Notes under the pieces: generated by a model
Told to the model about the DNA's origin: nothing
The model's database searches: none
What the model saw: only the letters and a program-made list of their open reading frames with translations
Made by a program: the position numbers and the translations under genes
DNA from: Blastocatellia bacterium
Lineage (GTDB): Bacteria > Acidobacteriota > Blastocatellia > Pyrinomonadales > Pyrinomonadaceae
Direction: 5' to 3'
Assembly: GCA_003168335.1 (NCBI GenBank)
Contig: PMSM01000002.1
Coordinates: 372,001 to 436,000, forward strand
DNA: 64,000 bases
In this document: positions 43,132-50,621 of the stretch, in pieces
How the letters are laid out: every line of letters begins with the position of its first letter
Position numbering within the stretch: position 1 is the stretch's first letter

Positions 43132-45303
43132 ATGAAGAAGATCAAGATAGCCCTGGCGTCGCTGGCCCTGATTGCCGTGGCCTTGTCCATGACACTTGCC
43201 CCGCTTCCGCGACCTGTAAGTGCGCACGATGGCGATATCCCAAAGCTTACCTATCCAGAGACCAAGCGCGGCGAGATAGTCGATGACTACTTCGGAACCA
43301 AAGTGCCCGATCCCTATCGCTGGCTCGAGGATGATAATGCGCCGGAAGTTGCCGCCTGGGTAGAAGCCGAAAACAAAGTGACGTTTGGCTATCTGAATCA
43401 GATTCCCTACCGTCAGCAAATCAAGGAACGCCTCACCAAGCTGCTGAACTATCCGAAATATTCTGCGCCGGCACGCCGCGGCGATTGGTTCTTTTTCACG
43501 AAGAACGACGGCTTGCAGAACCAAAATGTCTGGTACATGCAGAAAGGGCTCGACGGCACTCCGGACCTGCTGCTGGATCCGAATAAGTTCTCTGCTGATG
43601 GGACCTCACGTCTCGGCTCATTTACGCTTTCACACACTGGAAAGTACGTTGGTTACGGGATCTCGGAGGGCGGCTCGGACTGGAATGATATCTATGTTCT
43701 CGATGTCGCTACCCGGAAACCGTTGGCGGATCATCTGGAATGGGTCAAGTTTTCCGGCGCGGCCTGGCGAGGTGACGAGGGGTTCTATTACAACCGTTAT
43801 CCCACACCGGCCGCCGGCAAGAAGATGGCGGCGAAGAACGAATTCCAGAAAGTGTACTACCACAAGATCGGCACGCCGCAATCCGCCGATGAATTAGTCT
43901 TTGAAGACAATGAACACCCGGGTCGCTTTAACGGCGTCAACGTTACCGATGACCAGCGCTTCGAGATTCGTTCGCAATCAGATCCCGCGGCCGGCAAGAA
44001 GGGCAATTCGGTTTTCGTTCGCGATCTTTCCAAAGGCGAAAAGTCATTTACCCCAATTGTGGCTGAGATTGGCGACGATGACTACGGCATCGTTGATGAC
44101 ATCGGTGACAAGTTCCTCATCCAGACGAACCACAACGCTCCCAATGGCAAAATCGTACTATGGGATCCGAAGAACCCGCAGAACTGGACTGATGTCATCC
44201 CGGAAAAACCGGAGCCCCTCGAAGGTTCCAACATTATTGGCGGCAAGTTATTCATTACTTATCTGAAAGACGTAACTACCCGCGCTTATGTCTACAACCT
44301 CGCGGGCAAGCTGGAGAATGAGATCGCGATGCCGGGGCCAGGCTCTGCGGGAGGATTCGGAGGCCGCAACGACGACAAGCTTACCTTCTATAGCTTCACG
44401 TCGTTCAATTCCCCGCCGACTATCTACAAGTATGACATCGCCACGCGAAAGTCTTCCGTGTTTCGCACCGTCGATATTCCCGGGTTCAATCCGGCGGACT
44501 ACGAAACCAAAGAGGTTTTCTACAACAGCAAAGACGGCACGCGCGTGCCGATGTTCATTACCAACAAGAAGGGCATCAAGCTCGACGGGAATAATCCGAC
44601 GGTGCTCTATGGCTACGGCGGCTTCAACATCACCACGAATCCGGGATTCAGCGCGCTGCGCATCGCGATGCTCGAGCAGGGCGTTGTTTACGCGTCGGCA
44701 AACATTCGCGGCGGCGGCGAGTACGGCGAGAAGTGGCACGAAGCAGGAACCAAGCTCAAAAAACAGAACGTGTTTGACGACTTTATCGCAGCGGCTGAGT
44801 ACCTGATCAAACAGAAGATCACTTCGCCGGGCAAGCTGGCAATCCATGGTGGCTCAAACGGCGGCCTGCTGGTGGGCGCCTGCTCGAACCAGCGGCCCGA
44901 ACTGTTCAAGGTGGTCATCGAGCAAGCCGGCGTGATGGATATGCTGCGCTTTCATAAGTTCACCATCGGCGCGGCCTGGATCTCGGACTACGGATCGAGC
45001 GAGCAGAACGAAGCGCAGTTCAAAGCGCTGTACGCCATTTCGCCCATTCACAACGTCAAGCCGGGAACGAAGTATCCGGCGACGCTGATTACGACCGCGG
45101 ATCATGACGATCGAGTGGTGCCCGCGCATAACTTCAAATATGCAGCGGCGCTGCAAGCGGCGCAGGGTGGCCCCAATCCCATCCTGATTCGCATCGACAC
45201 GAAGTCAGGTCACGGCGCCAGCAGCACCACGAAGGCGCTTGAGCAAACCGCGGATCTGTATTCGTTTATCTTCTATAACCTGGGTGTGACGCCGAAGTGG
45301 TAA
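43132..45303 (+). CDS. Exported prolyl oligopeptidase (S9A)
   Basis: 723 residues from the ATG at 43132, with GGAGG about 12 bases upstream; the frame to 43000 is leader. A signal peptide (IALASLALIAVALSMTLAPLPRPVSA) precedes the prolyl oligopeptidase N-segment (YPETKRGEIVDDYFGTKVPDPYRWLED), a seven-bladed propeller (~85-440) and the hydrolase domain. Catalytic Ser575 lies in GGSNGG, the Asp in DHDDRVV and His694 in KSGHGA. It cuts short Pro-containing peptides and is exported here, so it likely scavenges peptides. A palindrome follows the stop. Confidence 0.95.
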   Translation: MKKIKIALASLALIAVALSMTLAPLPRPVSAHDGDIPKLTYPETKRGEIVDDYFGTKVPDPYRWLEDDNAPEVAAWVEAENKVTFGYLNQIPYRQQIKERLTKLLNYPKYSAPARRGDWFFFTKNDGLQNQNVWYMQKGLDGTPDLLLDPNKFSADGTSRLGSFTLSHTGKYVGYGISEGGSDWNDIYVLDVATRKPLADHLEWVKFSGAAWRGDEGFYYNRYPTPAAGKKMAAKNEFQKVYYHKIGTPQSADELVFEDNEHPGRFNGVNVTDDQRFEIRSQSDPAAGKKGNSVFVRDLSKGEKSFTPIVAEIGDDDYGIVDDIGDKFLIQTNHNAPNGKIVLWDPKNPQNWTDVIPEKPEPLEGSNIIGGKLFITYLKDVTTRAYVYNLAGKLENEIAMPGPGSAGGFGGRNDDKLTFYSFTSFNSPPTIYKYDIATRKSSVFRTVDIPGFNPADYETKEVFYNSKDGTRVPMFITNKKGIKLDGNNPTVLYGYGGFNITTNPGFSALRIAMLEQGVVYASANIRGGGEYGEKWHEAGTKLKKQNVFDDFIAAAEYLIKQKITSPGKLAIHGGSNGGLLVGACSNQRPELFKVVIEQAGVMDMLRFHKFTIGAAWISDYGSSEQNEAQFKALYAISPIHNVKPGTKYPATLITTADHDDRVVPAHNFKYAAALQAAQGGPNPILIRIDTKSGHGASSTTKALEQTADLYSFIFYNLGVTPKW

Positions 45304-45305
45304 GA

Positions 45306-45421
45306 GTCCGCAGATTACGCAGATAAATTAATCCGGGTAGGACAGTGGAATGCCTCAACGCATCCCTGGTCTACCCGGATGTTTTCTTGAAATCTGTGAA
45401 ATCGGCGTAATCTGTGGATCG
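45306..45421. repeat. Palindromic element between convergent genes, CGCAGATTAC family
   Basis: GTCCGCAGATTACGCAGAT at the left and GGCGTAATCTGTGGATCG at the right are inverted. An inner pair ATCCGGGTAGGAC / GGTCTACCCGGAT adds a second stem. It fills the whole gap between two convergent genes and may work as a two-way terminator. Same family as 9821-9942. Confidence 0.8.
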
Positions 45422-45427
45422 ATTCTT

Positions 45428-46198
45428 TCAAAACCGCAGCGACAAACAACTCAACCCACCATCCATCTTTTGAAACTCGGTCATGTCGAGCGCGATCGTT
45501 TGGCAGCCGAGTTCTCGTAACTTTGTTTCGAATCCCGGATAGCCACTTGCCACCAGGACCCGGTCATTGACCAGCACGCAATTGGCCGCGTACTCTTCGC
45601 CGACATTCACGCGCACAAGATCGAAATCAGCGAACTCCTTGCGGCCGGCCATCGCGTCAATCACGGCTAAGCGTCTATCGCCCAGATACGCCAGACCGCT
45701 CTTGAGATGCAGAATCCCGTCGATGCCGCGAATGTCCATGAAGCTCGACGTGTAGTTGAATGATGCCAGCATCTCAGCCAACTGCCGCCCGCCCGCTTCA
45801 TTCGTGCGCTCGGAAATGCCGATGAAGAAATGCTCGCCAGCGGCGCAGATGTCACCCCCATCAAGCGTTCCGGGGCGTTCAATGGCAGACATTGATGGGT
45901 AGAACTCGGACAGCGCGTCTCTGATGCTCGCAACTTCGCCCGCGCGGCTGGGCGCGCCGGGTTGCGTGAGAATTACGCCTCGCGGTGTCAGCACCGCTGT
46001 GTCTTCGACAAAAGTGGAATCCGGATACGCTGGATCGGTTTCGAGTCCGACCACGATCAGTCCACAATGCTCCAGCGCCGCGCAATAGGCTTCATGCTGC
46101 GCACGGGCGCGTTCGTAATTGGGAGCGCCGAGATCGGCCGTAGTCAGACCTTTAGAAAAATTCGGAGCAGGCGGGCGGACGATGGCTTTGGTAAACAC
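45428..46198 (-). CDS. Dimethylarginine dimethylaminohydrolase / amidinotransferase-fold enzyme
   Basis: 256 residues, normal for DDAH. Motifs: AIVRPP at the start, FVEDTAVL (E65, D66) for guanidine binding, LDGGDI, GILHLKSGLAYL with His164, and the C-terminal catalytic Cys251 in DGGLSCLSLRF. DDAH hydrolyses N-omega-methylated arginines to citrulline and a methylamine. Bacterial relatives may instead act on arginine-like compounds. Cytoplasmic; no arginine genes are adjacent. The start ATG lacks an obvious ribosome site. Confidence 0.93.
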   Translation of the reverse strand: MFTKAIVRPPAPNFSKGLTTADLGAPNYERARAQHEAYCAALEHCGLIVVGLETDPAYPDSTFVEDTAVLTPRGVILTQPGAPSRAGEVASIRDALSEFYPSMSAIERPGTLDGGDICAAGEHFFIGISERTNEAGGRQLAEMLASFNYTSSFMDIRGIDGILHLKSGLAYLGDRRLAVIDAMAGRKEFADFDLVRVNVGEEYAANCVLVNDRVLVASGYPGFETKLRELGCQTIALDMTEFQKMDGGLSCLSLRF

Positions 46199-46224
46199 TG
46201 CGATGCATCGTAACGCTGAAGGGG

Positions 46225-46443
46225 TTACTGGTGCACATCATCGAAGATGCTTCTTTCACCACTGCCAGCCCCGTAGGCATAGCCATCGTACGGATCGTAA
46301 TCCGGTTCGGATTGCGAATCATCCTCCTCCGCTTGTCGGATCGTCTCAGCGGTTTCCGCAATCCTACTTAGAGCTGTCATGATCGTGGAGCGAGACGCAG
46401 TCCCTTCGGGATACGCTTCATGGAACGTCGAGAGGGCATCCAC
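46225..46443 (-). CDS. Small acidic protein of unknown function
   Basis: 72 residues if it starts at the GTG at 46443. The frame stays open and protein-like for about 25 codons further upstream (..NTNYDGSEDPDEYFSPLV), so the start may be as far up as ~46518, with no ATG available. The product is helical in the middle (SRIAETAETIRQAEEDD) and then rich in D, Y and G (PDYDPYDGYAYGAGSG). Family not recognised. It lies 27 bases upstream of the DDAH gene and may be co-transcribed with it. Confidence 0.5.
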   Translation of the reverse strand: MDALSTFHEAYPEGTASRSTIMTALSRIAETAETIRQAEEDDSQSEPDYDPYDGYAYGAGSGERSIFDDVHQ

Positions 46444-46712
46444 TAAGGGAGAGAAATACTCATCTGGATCTTCGCTCCCGTCGTAATTTGTGTTGCGGCT
46501 GAGTTGCAGCAGTATAGGCTAAGGTTCGTACTTATCAAATCTCACTTTTGCTAATTGAACCATGCTCAATGTCTCTTTGGTAAGGGAGAATGCGATTGTT
46601 CGTGCTGCGGAGGACGGGAAATAAAAGAGGGGGGAAGCGATGCGCTCAGGCCCTCCCCTCAATCCCCTCCCAGAGGGAGGGGACGTAAAGCGAACTGCTG
46701 ACTGCTGACTCT

Positions 46713-46949
46713 TCAAGACGGAAGCCCACGCTTCTTCATCAGTGCCTCGACCTTGGGATCGCGGCCACGGAAGTTGCGATAAGCTTCGGCCGGATCGATC
46801 GTGTTCCCGACTGAGAAGATGTACTTGCGCAGTCGCTCGGCGACTTTCTTGTCGTACGGCCCAACCGCTTCACAAATGCGCCAAACGCGTCGGCAGTAAT
46901 CACGTCGGCCCAGAGATAACTGTAGTAGCCGGCCGAATAGCTGTCGCTA
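46713..46949 (-). pseudogene. C-terminal remnant of an M3 peptidase (Dcp/OpdA-like), frameshifted
   Basis: The minus strand reads YSAGYYSYLWADVITADAFGAF, the conserved C-terminal helix of M3 peptidases (oligopeptidase A, peptidyl-dipeptidase Dcp), then shifts frame to PYDKKVAERLRKYIFSVGN, TIDPAEAYRNFRGRDPKVEALMKKRGLPS and a stop at 46713. This matches the family's end (for example LxxRGL). The HEXXH zinc region and everything before YSAGYY is missing; upstream DNA does not match. It is a decayed gene end of about 75 residues. Confidence 0.82.
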
Positions 46950-47087
46950 CAACTCTTTCCCGTCTCATCTGCGCGATCTCTACCCTAAATGAGGGACGCG
47001 CTCACAGCTATGACAACCTAACTGTTGGTAAACGACGCGGCATGGCGGTTGCCCACTGTTTCTTCGGGAAAGGGAAGGTAAGAAATC

Positions 47088-47729
47088 ATGAAAAAAGAAA
47101 TCGGCGGCGCAATCTTAGCGTTCGCTCTTGTTTTTGGGGTAACGGCTGCTGCGAGCAGCTCGGCTCAGGCGCAAGATAGGAATGATCGGACTGACCGGAA
47201 TGATCGGAATGATCAGACCCAGCGCCGGGATCGGAACCGAAGTGACAGCCAGGATCGGAATCGGCGCGTTAGCCAGGCTCAGAGCCGGGATTCGCGGCGC
47301 GATAATGATGGCGATCGCAATGCCCGCACCAACGGCAACCGCAGCGGCGCGTACAACAACGGCCAGTACAACAACGGCGCGTACAACAACGGCCAGTACA
47401 ACAACGGTGCCTACAACAACGGTGCCTACAACAACGGCAGGTACAACAACGGCGTCTACAACAACGGCAACCGCGGCGGCAATTACAACAACGGTGCGAT
47501 GAATCAGGGTTATCAGGCTGGCCTGAACACAGGCGCGAGCGATGCCCAGCGAGGTCAGAGTTTCGACCCGCAAAGATCACACTACTTCAGGAACGCTTCA
47601 TCGCAGGCTTACCGGGACGGCTTCGTGCGTGGTTATAACGACGGCTACGGCCGATATGGCAACTCGAATGGTCGTTATGGAAGATACAACGGCGGAGGTA
47701 TCTTAGGCGGGATCTTCGGCCGACCTTAA
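47088..47729 (+). CDS. Exported YNNG-repeat protein
   Basis: 213 residues. GGAAGG upstream and a signal peptide (GGAILAFALVFGVTAAASSSAQA) support the start. The mature protein begins with a run of D, R and N (DRNDRTDRNDRNDQTQRRDRN), then eight back-to-back pentapeptides YNNG[A/Q/R/V], a ninth copy, and a C-terminal domain (YQAGLNTGASDAQRGQSFDPQRSHYFRNASSQAYRDGFVRGYNDGYGRYG) seen in other exported acidobacterial proteins. It is probably periplasmic or extracellular, maybe structural. Function unknown. A good terminator follows. Confidence 0.8.
   Translation: MKKEIGGAILAFALVFGVTAAASSSAQAQDRNDRTDRNDRNDQTQRRDRNRSDSQDRNRRVSQAQSRDSRRDNDGDRNARTNGNRSGAYNNGQYNNGAYNNGQYNNGAYNNGAYNNGRYNNGVYNNGNRGGNYNNGAMNQGYQAGLNTGASDAQRGQSFDPQRSHYFRNASSQAYRDGFVRGYNDGYGRYGNSNGRYGRYNGGGILGGIFGRP
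47349..47470 (+). repeat. 15-bp coding tandem repeat (TACAACAACGGC + one codon)
   Basis: Eight adjacent 15-base units, each TACAACAACGGC/T plus one varying codon, encode YNNGx. Near-identical DNA suggests recent expansion or slippage, and unit number may vary among strains. Confidence 0.9.
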
Positions 47730-47762
47730 GTCAGCTACGGCTGGACATTTCTAACTAACCTC

Positions 47763-47796
47763 GAATGCCGTGATGCAAGTCGCGGCATTTTCTTTT
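47763..47796 (+). terminator. Rho-independent terminator of the YNNG-repeat gene
   Basis: AATGCCG pairs with CGGCATT around an 11-base middle that can pair further (TG/CG), followed by TTTTCTTTT. It lies 33 bases after the stop. Confidence 0.75.
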
Positions 47797-47827
47797 GCGC
47801 TCGCCGCTTGAATTCTCATCACTGCTC

Positions 47828-48922
47828 TTATGGAGCCACGAACCCAGTCAGTGGATTGCCATAAAACGCACCGGTCTTCCATGCGTTCGGGTCCCATTGA
47901 CCGTCGGCGGCGCCGATGACTTTTACCGGCAGGATCATCGCCAGGCCACCCAGGGTATTCTTCTGGGTGATACCGTTGTCGACCAGTCGTCCGTCTGGTC
48001 CAACTGTGAACTTCGCTGAGCGCGCCAGGTCGCCATCGCGCAAAACTTTCACTTCGTATTCGCCAGGCTTCTGGTTCATGAAAAAGATATCCGAGGTGTT
48101 ATTGGCGCTGCTGGTGTCAGTGTTCCAGCCACGGACCGAGCCCCAGCTAAACGTCCAACGCTCCCAGCGCGTGTTTCCCTCGTGGGCGTTGGCAAAGACG
48201 GCGGCGTCATAGCCTGCGCTGCCACTTTGATCTTTCGTGCCGGCGATCTGTTTGCCGTTATAGAAGAGATAGGCCGCGAGCTTTGTGTTGTCTAACTCTC
48301 CGCGAAACCACATCGCGACTTTCAGCGGCGGCATGTTCGGGTCGGCCGGAGTGTTGAAATAAAGATAGCCAATGGGCAAGTTCCAGTCCTGATCGACGTA
48401 GTATTCAAATTGATTCTTGAATGCCGGCAGGTCGTTGCCGATATGAAACTTCGCCACCTTGAACTTGCCGCTAAACACGGTTTGATTTGTGCTGCTTAGC
48501 TCGTTCTTCAAACGAATAGTGAATCCAAACGTGCCGGTTGCGAGGGTCGTGCGCTTATCGATGTGCGTAACGATTGCCGGCGTTACTATCTTCTGCCAGC
48601 GCGTGGCGTCAATCGCAGGGGTTTCACACTCGACAGTATACCAGGGCGCGCCCGTTTCATTAGTGAAGTCGACGACGAAAGCGCTGCCGGTATTGATCGG
48701 GCCCACCACGACGAAACTCATCTCCGGCATCCAGCTCCAATAGTTGTCCGTGTCCGGTGCTTTCCAATAATGCAACAGACGATTTGCGCGGACGATGACC
48801 GAGGCCTTCAATAGCGTGGGGCCGGCTTGATTGGTGCGGGCAGTGCTCGTTGGAAAACCCGGACTGGCGATCATTACAAAGACAAATGCGGTCATCGCAA
48901 ATCGAGATAACTGACGTTTCAT
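47828..48922 (-). CDS. Secreted protein, paralogue A of a tandem pair
   Basis: 364 residues with a signal peptide (RFAMTAFVFVMIASPGFPTSTA). It aligns over its length with the gene at 49197-50291: NQAGPTLLKASVIVRANRLLHYW, YWSWMPEMSFVVVGPI, PIGYLYFN, MWFRGELDNTKLAAYLFYNGKQI, WTFSWGSVRGWNTDTSS, FFMNQKPGEYEVKVLRDGDLARSAKFTVGPDGRLVDNGI and the end LPVKVIGAADGQWDPNAWKTGAFYGNPLTGFVAP. The pattern is beta-rich with no catalytic motif I can name. Exported and soluble by prediction. Function unknown. Confidence 0.82.
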   Translation of the reverse strand: MKRQLSRFAMTAFVFVMIASPGFPTSTARTNQAGPTLLKASVIVRANRLLHYWKAPDTDNYWSWMPEMSFVVVGPINTGSAFVVDFTNETGAPWYTVECETPAIDATRWQKIVTPAIVTHIDKRTTLATGTFGFTIRLKNELSSTNQTVFSGKFKVAKFHIGNDLPAFKNQFEYYVDQDWNLPIGYLYFNTPADPNMPPLKVAMWFRGELDNTKLAAYLFYNGKQIAGTKDQSGSAGYDAAVFANAHEGNTRWERWTFSWGSVRGWNTDTSSANNTSDIFFMNQKPGEYEVKVLRDGDLARSAKFTVGPDGRLVDNGITQKNTLGGLAMILPVKVIGAADGQWDPNAWKTGAFYGNPLTGFVAP

Positions 48923-48939
48923 TTTCCCCCCGGCGTGTT

Positions 48940-49199
48940 AAGGGCGGCTTTGCCGCAGCACACTGCGGTAAGGCTAAGCCTTACCGTCTAAGGCTACTAC
49001 TATCTTGGTCGAGGCTACGCCTCGAATACGAGGCGTAGCCTCGGGTTGGTTTACCGCGGTAACGGTGAGGCAAGCCTCACCGCACTGGGCGGCGGCGGAG
49101 CCGCATTTGAGCAGATTCCACTCAAACGGGACGGCGAAACATCTCTTCATTCCTGCCCTCTCATCGGTGCTTATCTGTGTTCATCTGTGGCTAATCTCA
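48940..49199. repeat. Block of short palindromes between the two secreted paralogues
   Basis: Hairpins include GGCGGCTTTGCCGC, CGGTAAGGCTAAGCCTTACCG, GAGGCTACGCCTCG..CGAGGCGTAGCCTC and GGTGAGGCAAGCCTCACC. The end (TTATCTGTGTTCATCTGTGGC) resembles 8670-8757. No gene lies here. Confidence 0.75.
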
Positions 49200-50291
49200 A
49201 GGCGCGGTGAACCCGCTGAGCCCATTGCCGTACATCGCGTCCGTCTTCCACGACTGCGGATCGAAATTGACGTCCTGATCGCCAATAATCTTGACCGGCA
49301 AGACCATGCGAATACCGCCCAGGTTATTCTGCTTGGCGATGCCGTTATCGACGATGCGGCCATCCGGGCCCACGCTAAACGTCGCCGAGCGCGCGAGCTT
49401 TTGCTGCCGCAGGATCTTGATTTCGTAATCGCCCGGGTTCTTGTCCAGAAAGAACACGCCGTCCCAGTTGTTGGAGCTGGTGTCGTGGTTGTATCCGCGC
49501 ACTTTGGCAAACTGAAATTTCCAGACGCCCCAACGTCCCTGGGGATCGCCTACGCCGGTCGAAATCTGGTCTTCGTTATATCCCGGAGCGGTGCCGATCT
49601 GCTGCCCTTTGTAGAACAGGACGCCTTCCACCTTTTCGCCTTCATGCGTGCCGCGGAACCACATTTGAACGCTAAGGTTGGGAACGTTTTGGTCCTGGGT
49701 CGGGTCATACCAGATAAAACCGATGGGCAAGCGCCAGTCCTGCACGACATAGAACTCCTGCTTTCCTTTGTATTCGGGGATGGCCTGATCAGGCGCATAA
49801 GTTGCGACTTTGAACTTGCCGGAAAAGAGCACGTCGTTGCTTCCCGCCAACGCGTTCTTCAATGTGATTTTGAACGGGAAGAGCCCTGTCTGTGTGATGG
49901 CTTTCTTTTCGAGCTCGCTCTGATCCAGATCGGGGCCTTTGATCGTTATCAACTCATCATTGCCCACTTCCTGTGTCGGCAGCTTGAAACTGACCCATGG
50001 CTTGCCGTCCGGCGTCGCCACTTCAAACATCCACTGGCTGCCGCCTGGCACGGGACCGAGAATCTGGAAATTGACTTGCGGTGTCCATGACCAGGTGTTG
50101 TATTTCGGTTCGGCCGCGGTCGGGTTGGACCAGTAGCGCAAATAGCGCTTAGTGCTGATGGCTACAGTGCGTTTGAGCAGAGTAGGGCCACCAGCCTGGT
50201 TAGCCGAGGCGCGGTTAGAGAAAACAAAAGCTGAACCTATGAGCAGCCAGAGCAGAAGGGCAAAGAGAACTGGGGGTTTCTTCCTCATCAT
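49197..50291 (-). CDS. Secreted protein, paralogue B of a tandem pair
   Basis: 364 residues from the ATG at 50291 (GGGAGACG upstream), the same length as paralogue A. Signal peptide VLFALLLWLLIGSAFVFSNRASA. Shared blocks: GGPTLLKRTVAISTKRYLRYW, TWSWTPQVNFQILGPV, LPIGFIWYD, MWFRGTHEGEKVEGVLFYKGQQIG, WKFQFAKVRGYNHDTSS, FFLDKNPGDYEIKILRQQKLARSATFSVGPDGRIVDNGI and LPVKIIGDQDVNFDPQSWKTDAMYGNGLSGFTAP. The high similarity and adjacent position show a tandem duplication. Upstream gap 50292-50621 carries hairpins. Function unknown. Confidence 0.83.
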   Translation of the reverse strand: MMRKKPPVLFALLLWLLIGSAFVFSNRASANQAGGPTLLKRTVAISTKRYLRYWSNPTAAEPKYNTWSWTPQVNFQILGPVPGGSQWMFEVATPDGKPWVSFKLPTQEVGNDELITIKGPDLDQSELEKKAITQTGLFPFKITLKNALAGSNDVLFSGKFKVATYAPDQAIPEYKGKQEFYVVQDWRLPIGFIWYDPTQDQNVPNLSVQMWFRGTHEGEKVEGVLFYKGQQIGTAPGYNEDQISTGVGDPQGRWGVWKFQFAKVRGYNHDTSSNNWDGVFFLDKNPGDYEIKILRQQKLARSATFSVGPDGRIVDNGIAKQNNLGGIRMVLPVKIIGDQDVNFDPQSWKTDAMYGNGLSGFTAP

Positions 50292-50399
50292 CGTCTCCCT
50301 ATCTTCAATTCTCAACTGGAGTAAACGCTTGCCAGGGTGGCGCAAATACTAAACGCATTGGGAGAAAGTAGTCAACGAAAGTTGCGAGGCAGGCAGGTC

Positions 50400-50600
50400 G
50401 TGTTAACGAAATCGCGCGCTTTCTTCACGCTGAAGGCGTGAGATGGAATAGCCAGGGCAACGCCCCTGGAAGACATTCGATTAGAATTCATTTGAGCCCT
50501 GAAGGGGCGGAATTAGATTCATCGCGCTGACTAGGACGAAGAGATTCCGCGCCCTTGGCGCTGCCAATTCAATATCAACTATCGGATAGCCTCTCTGAAG
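50400..50600. repeat. Short palindromes upstream of the decarboxylase
   Basis: CTTCACGCTGAAGGCGTGAG, CAGGGCAACGCCCCTG and GAGCCCTGAAGGGGC-type hairpins lie in the divergent gap. They belong to the same loose group as 52086-52380. Promoters for both flanking genes should be here but were not resolved. Confidence 0.6.
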
Positions 50601-50621
50601 ACAACGCTCTAAACTAAGAGC

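Noticed and set aside
46742-47179. Plus-strand ORF of ~145 codons
   Set aside because: It is antisense to the M3 peptidase remnant and runs into the signal-peptide region of the YNNG-repeat gene in another frame.
47349-47470. Direct repeats resembling a CRISPR array
   Set aside because: Units are 15 bases without spacers, in frame, and encode YNNGx in an exported protein.
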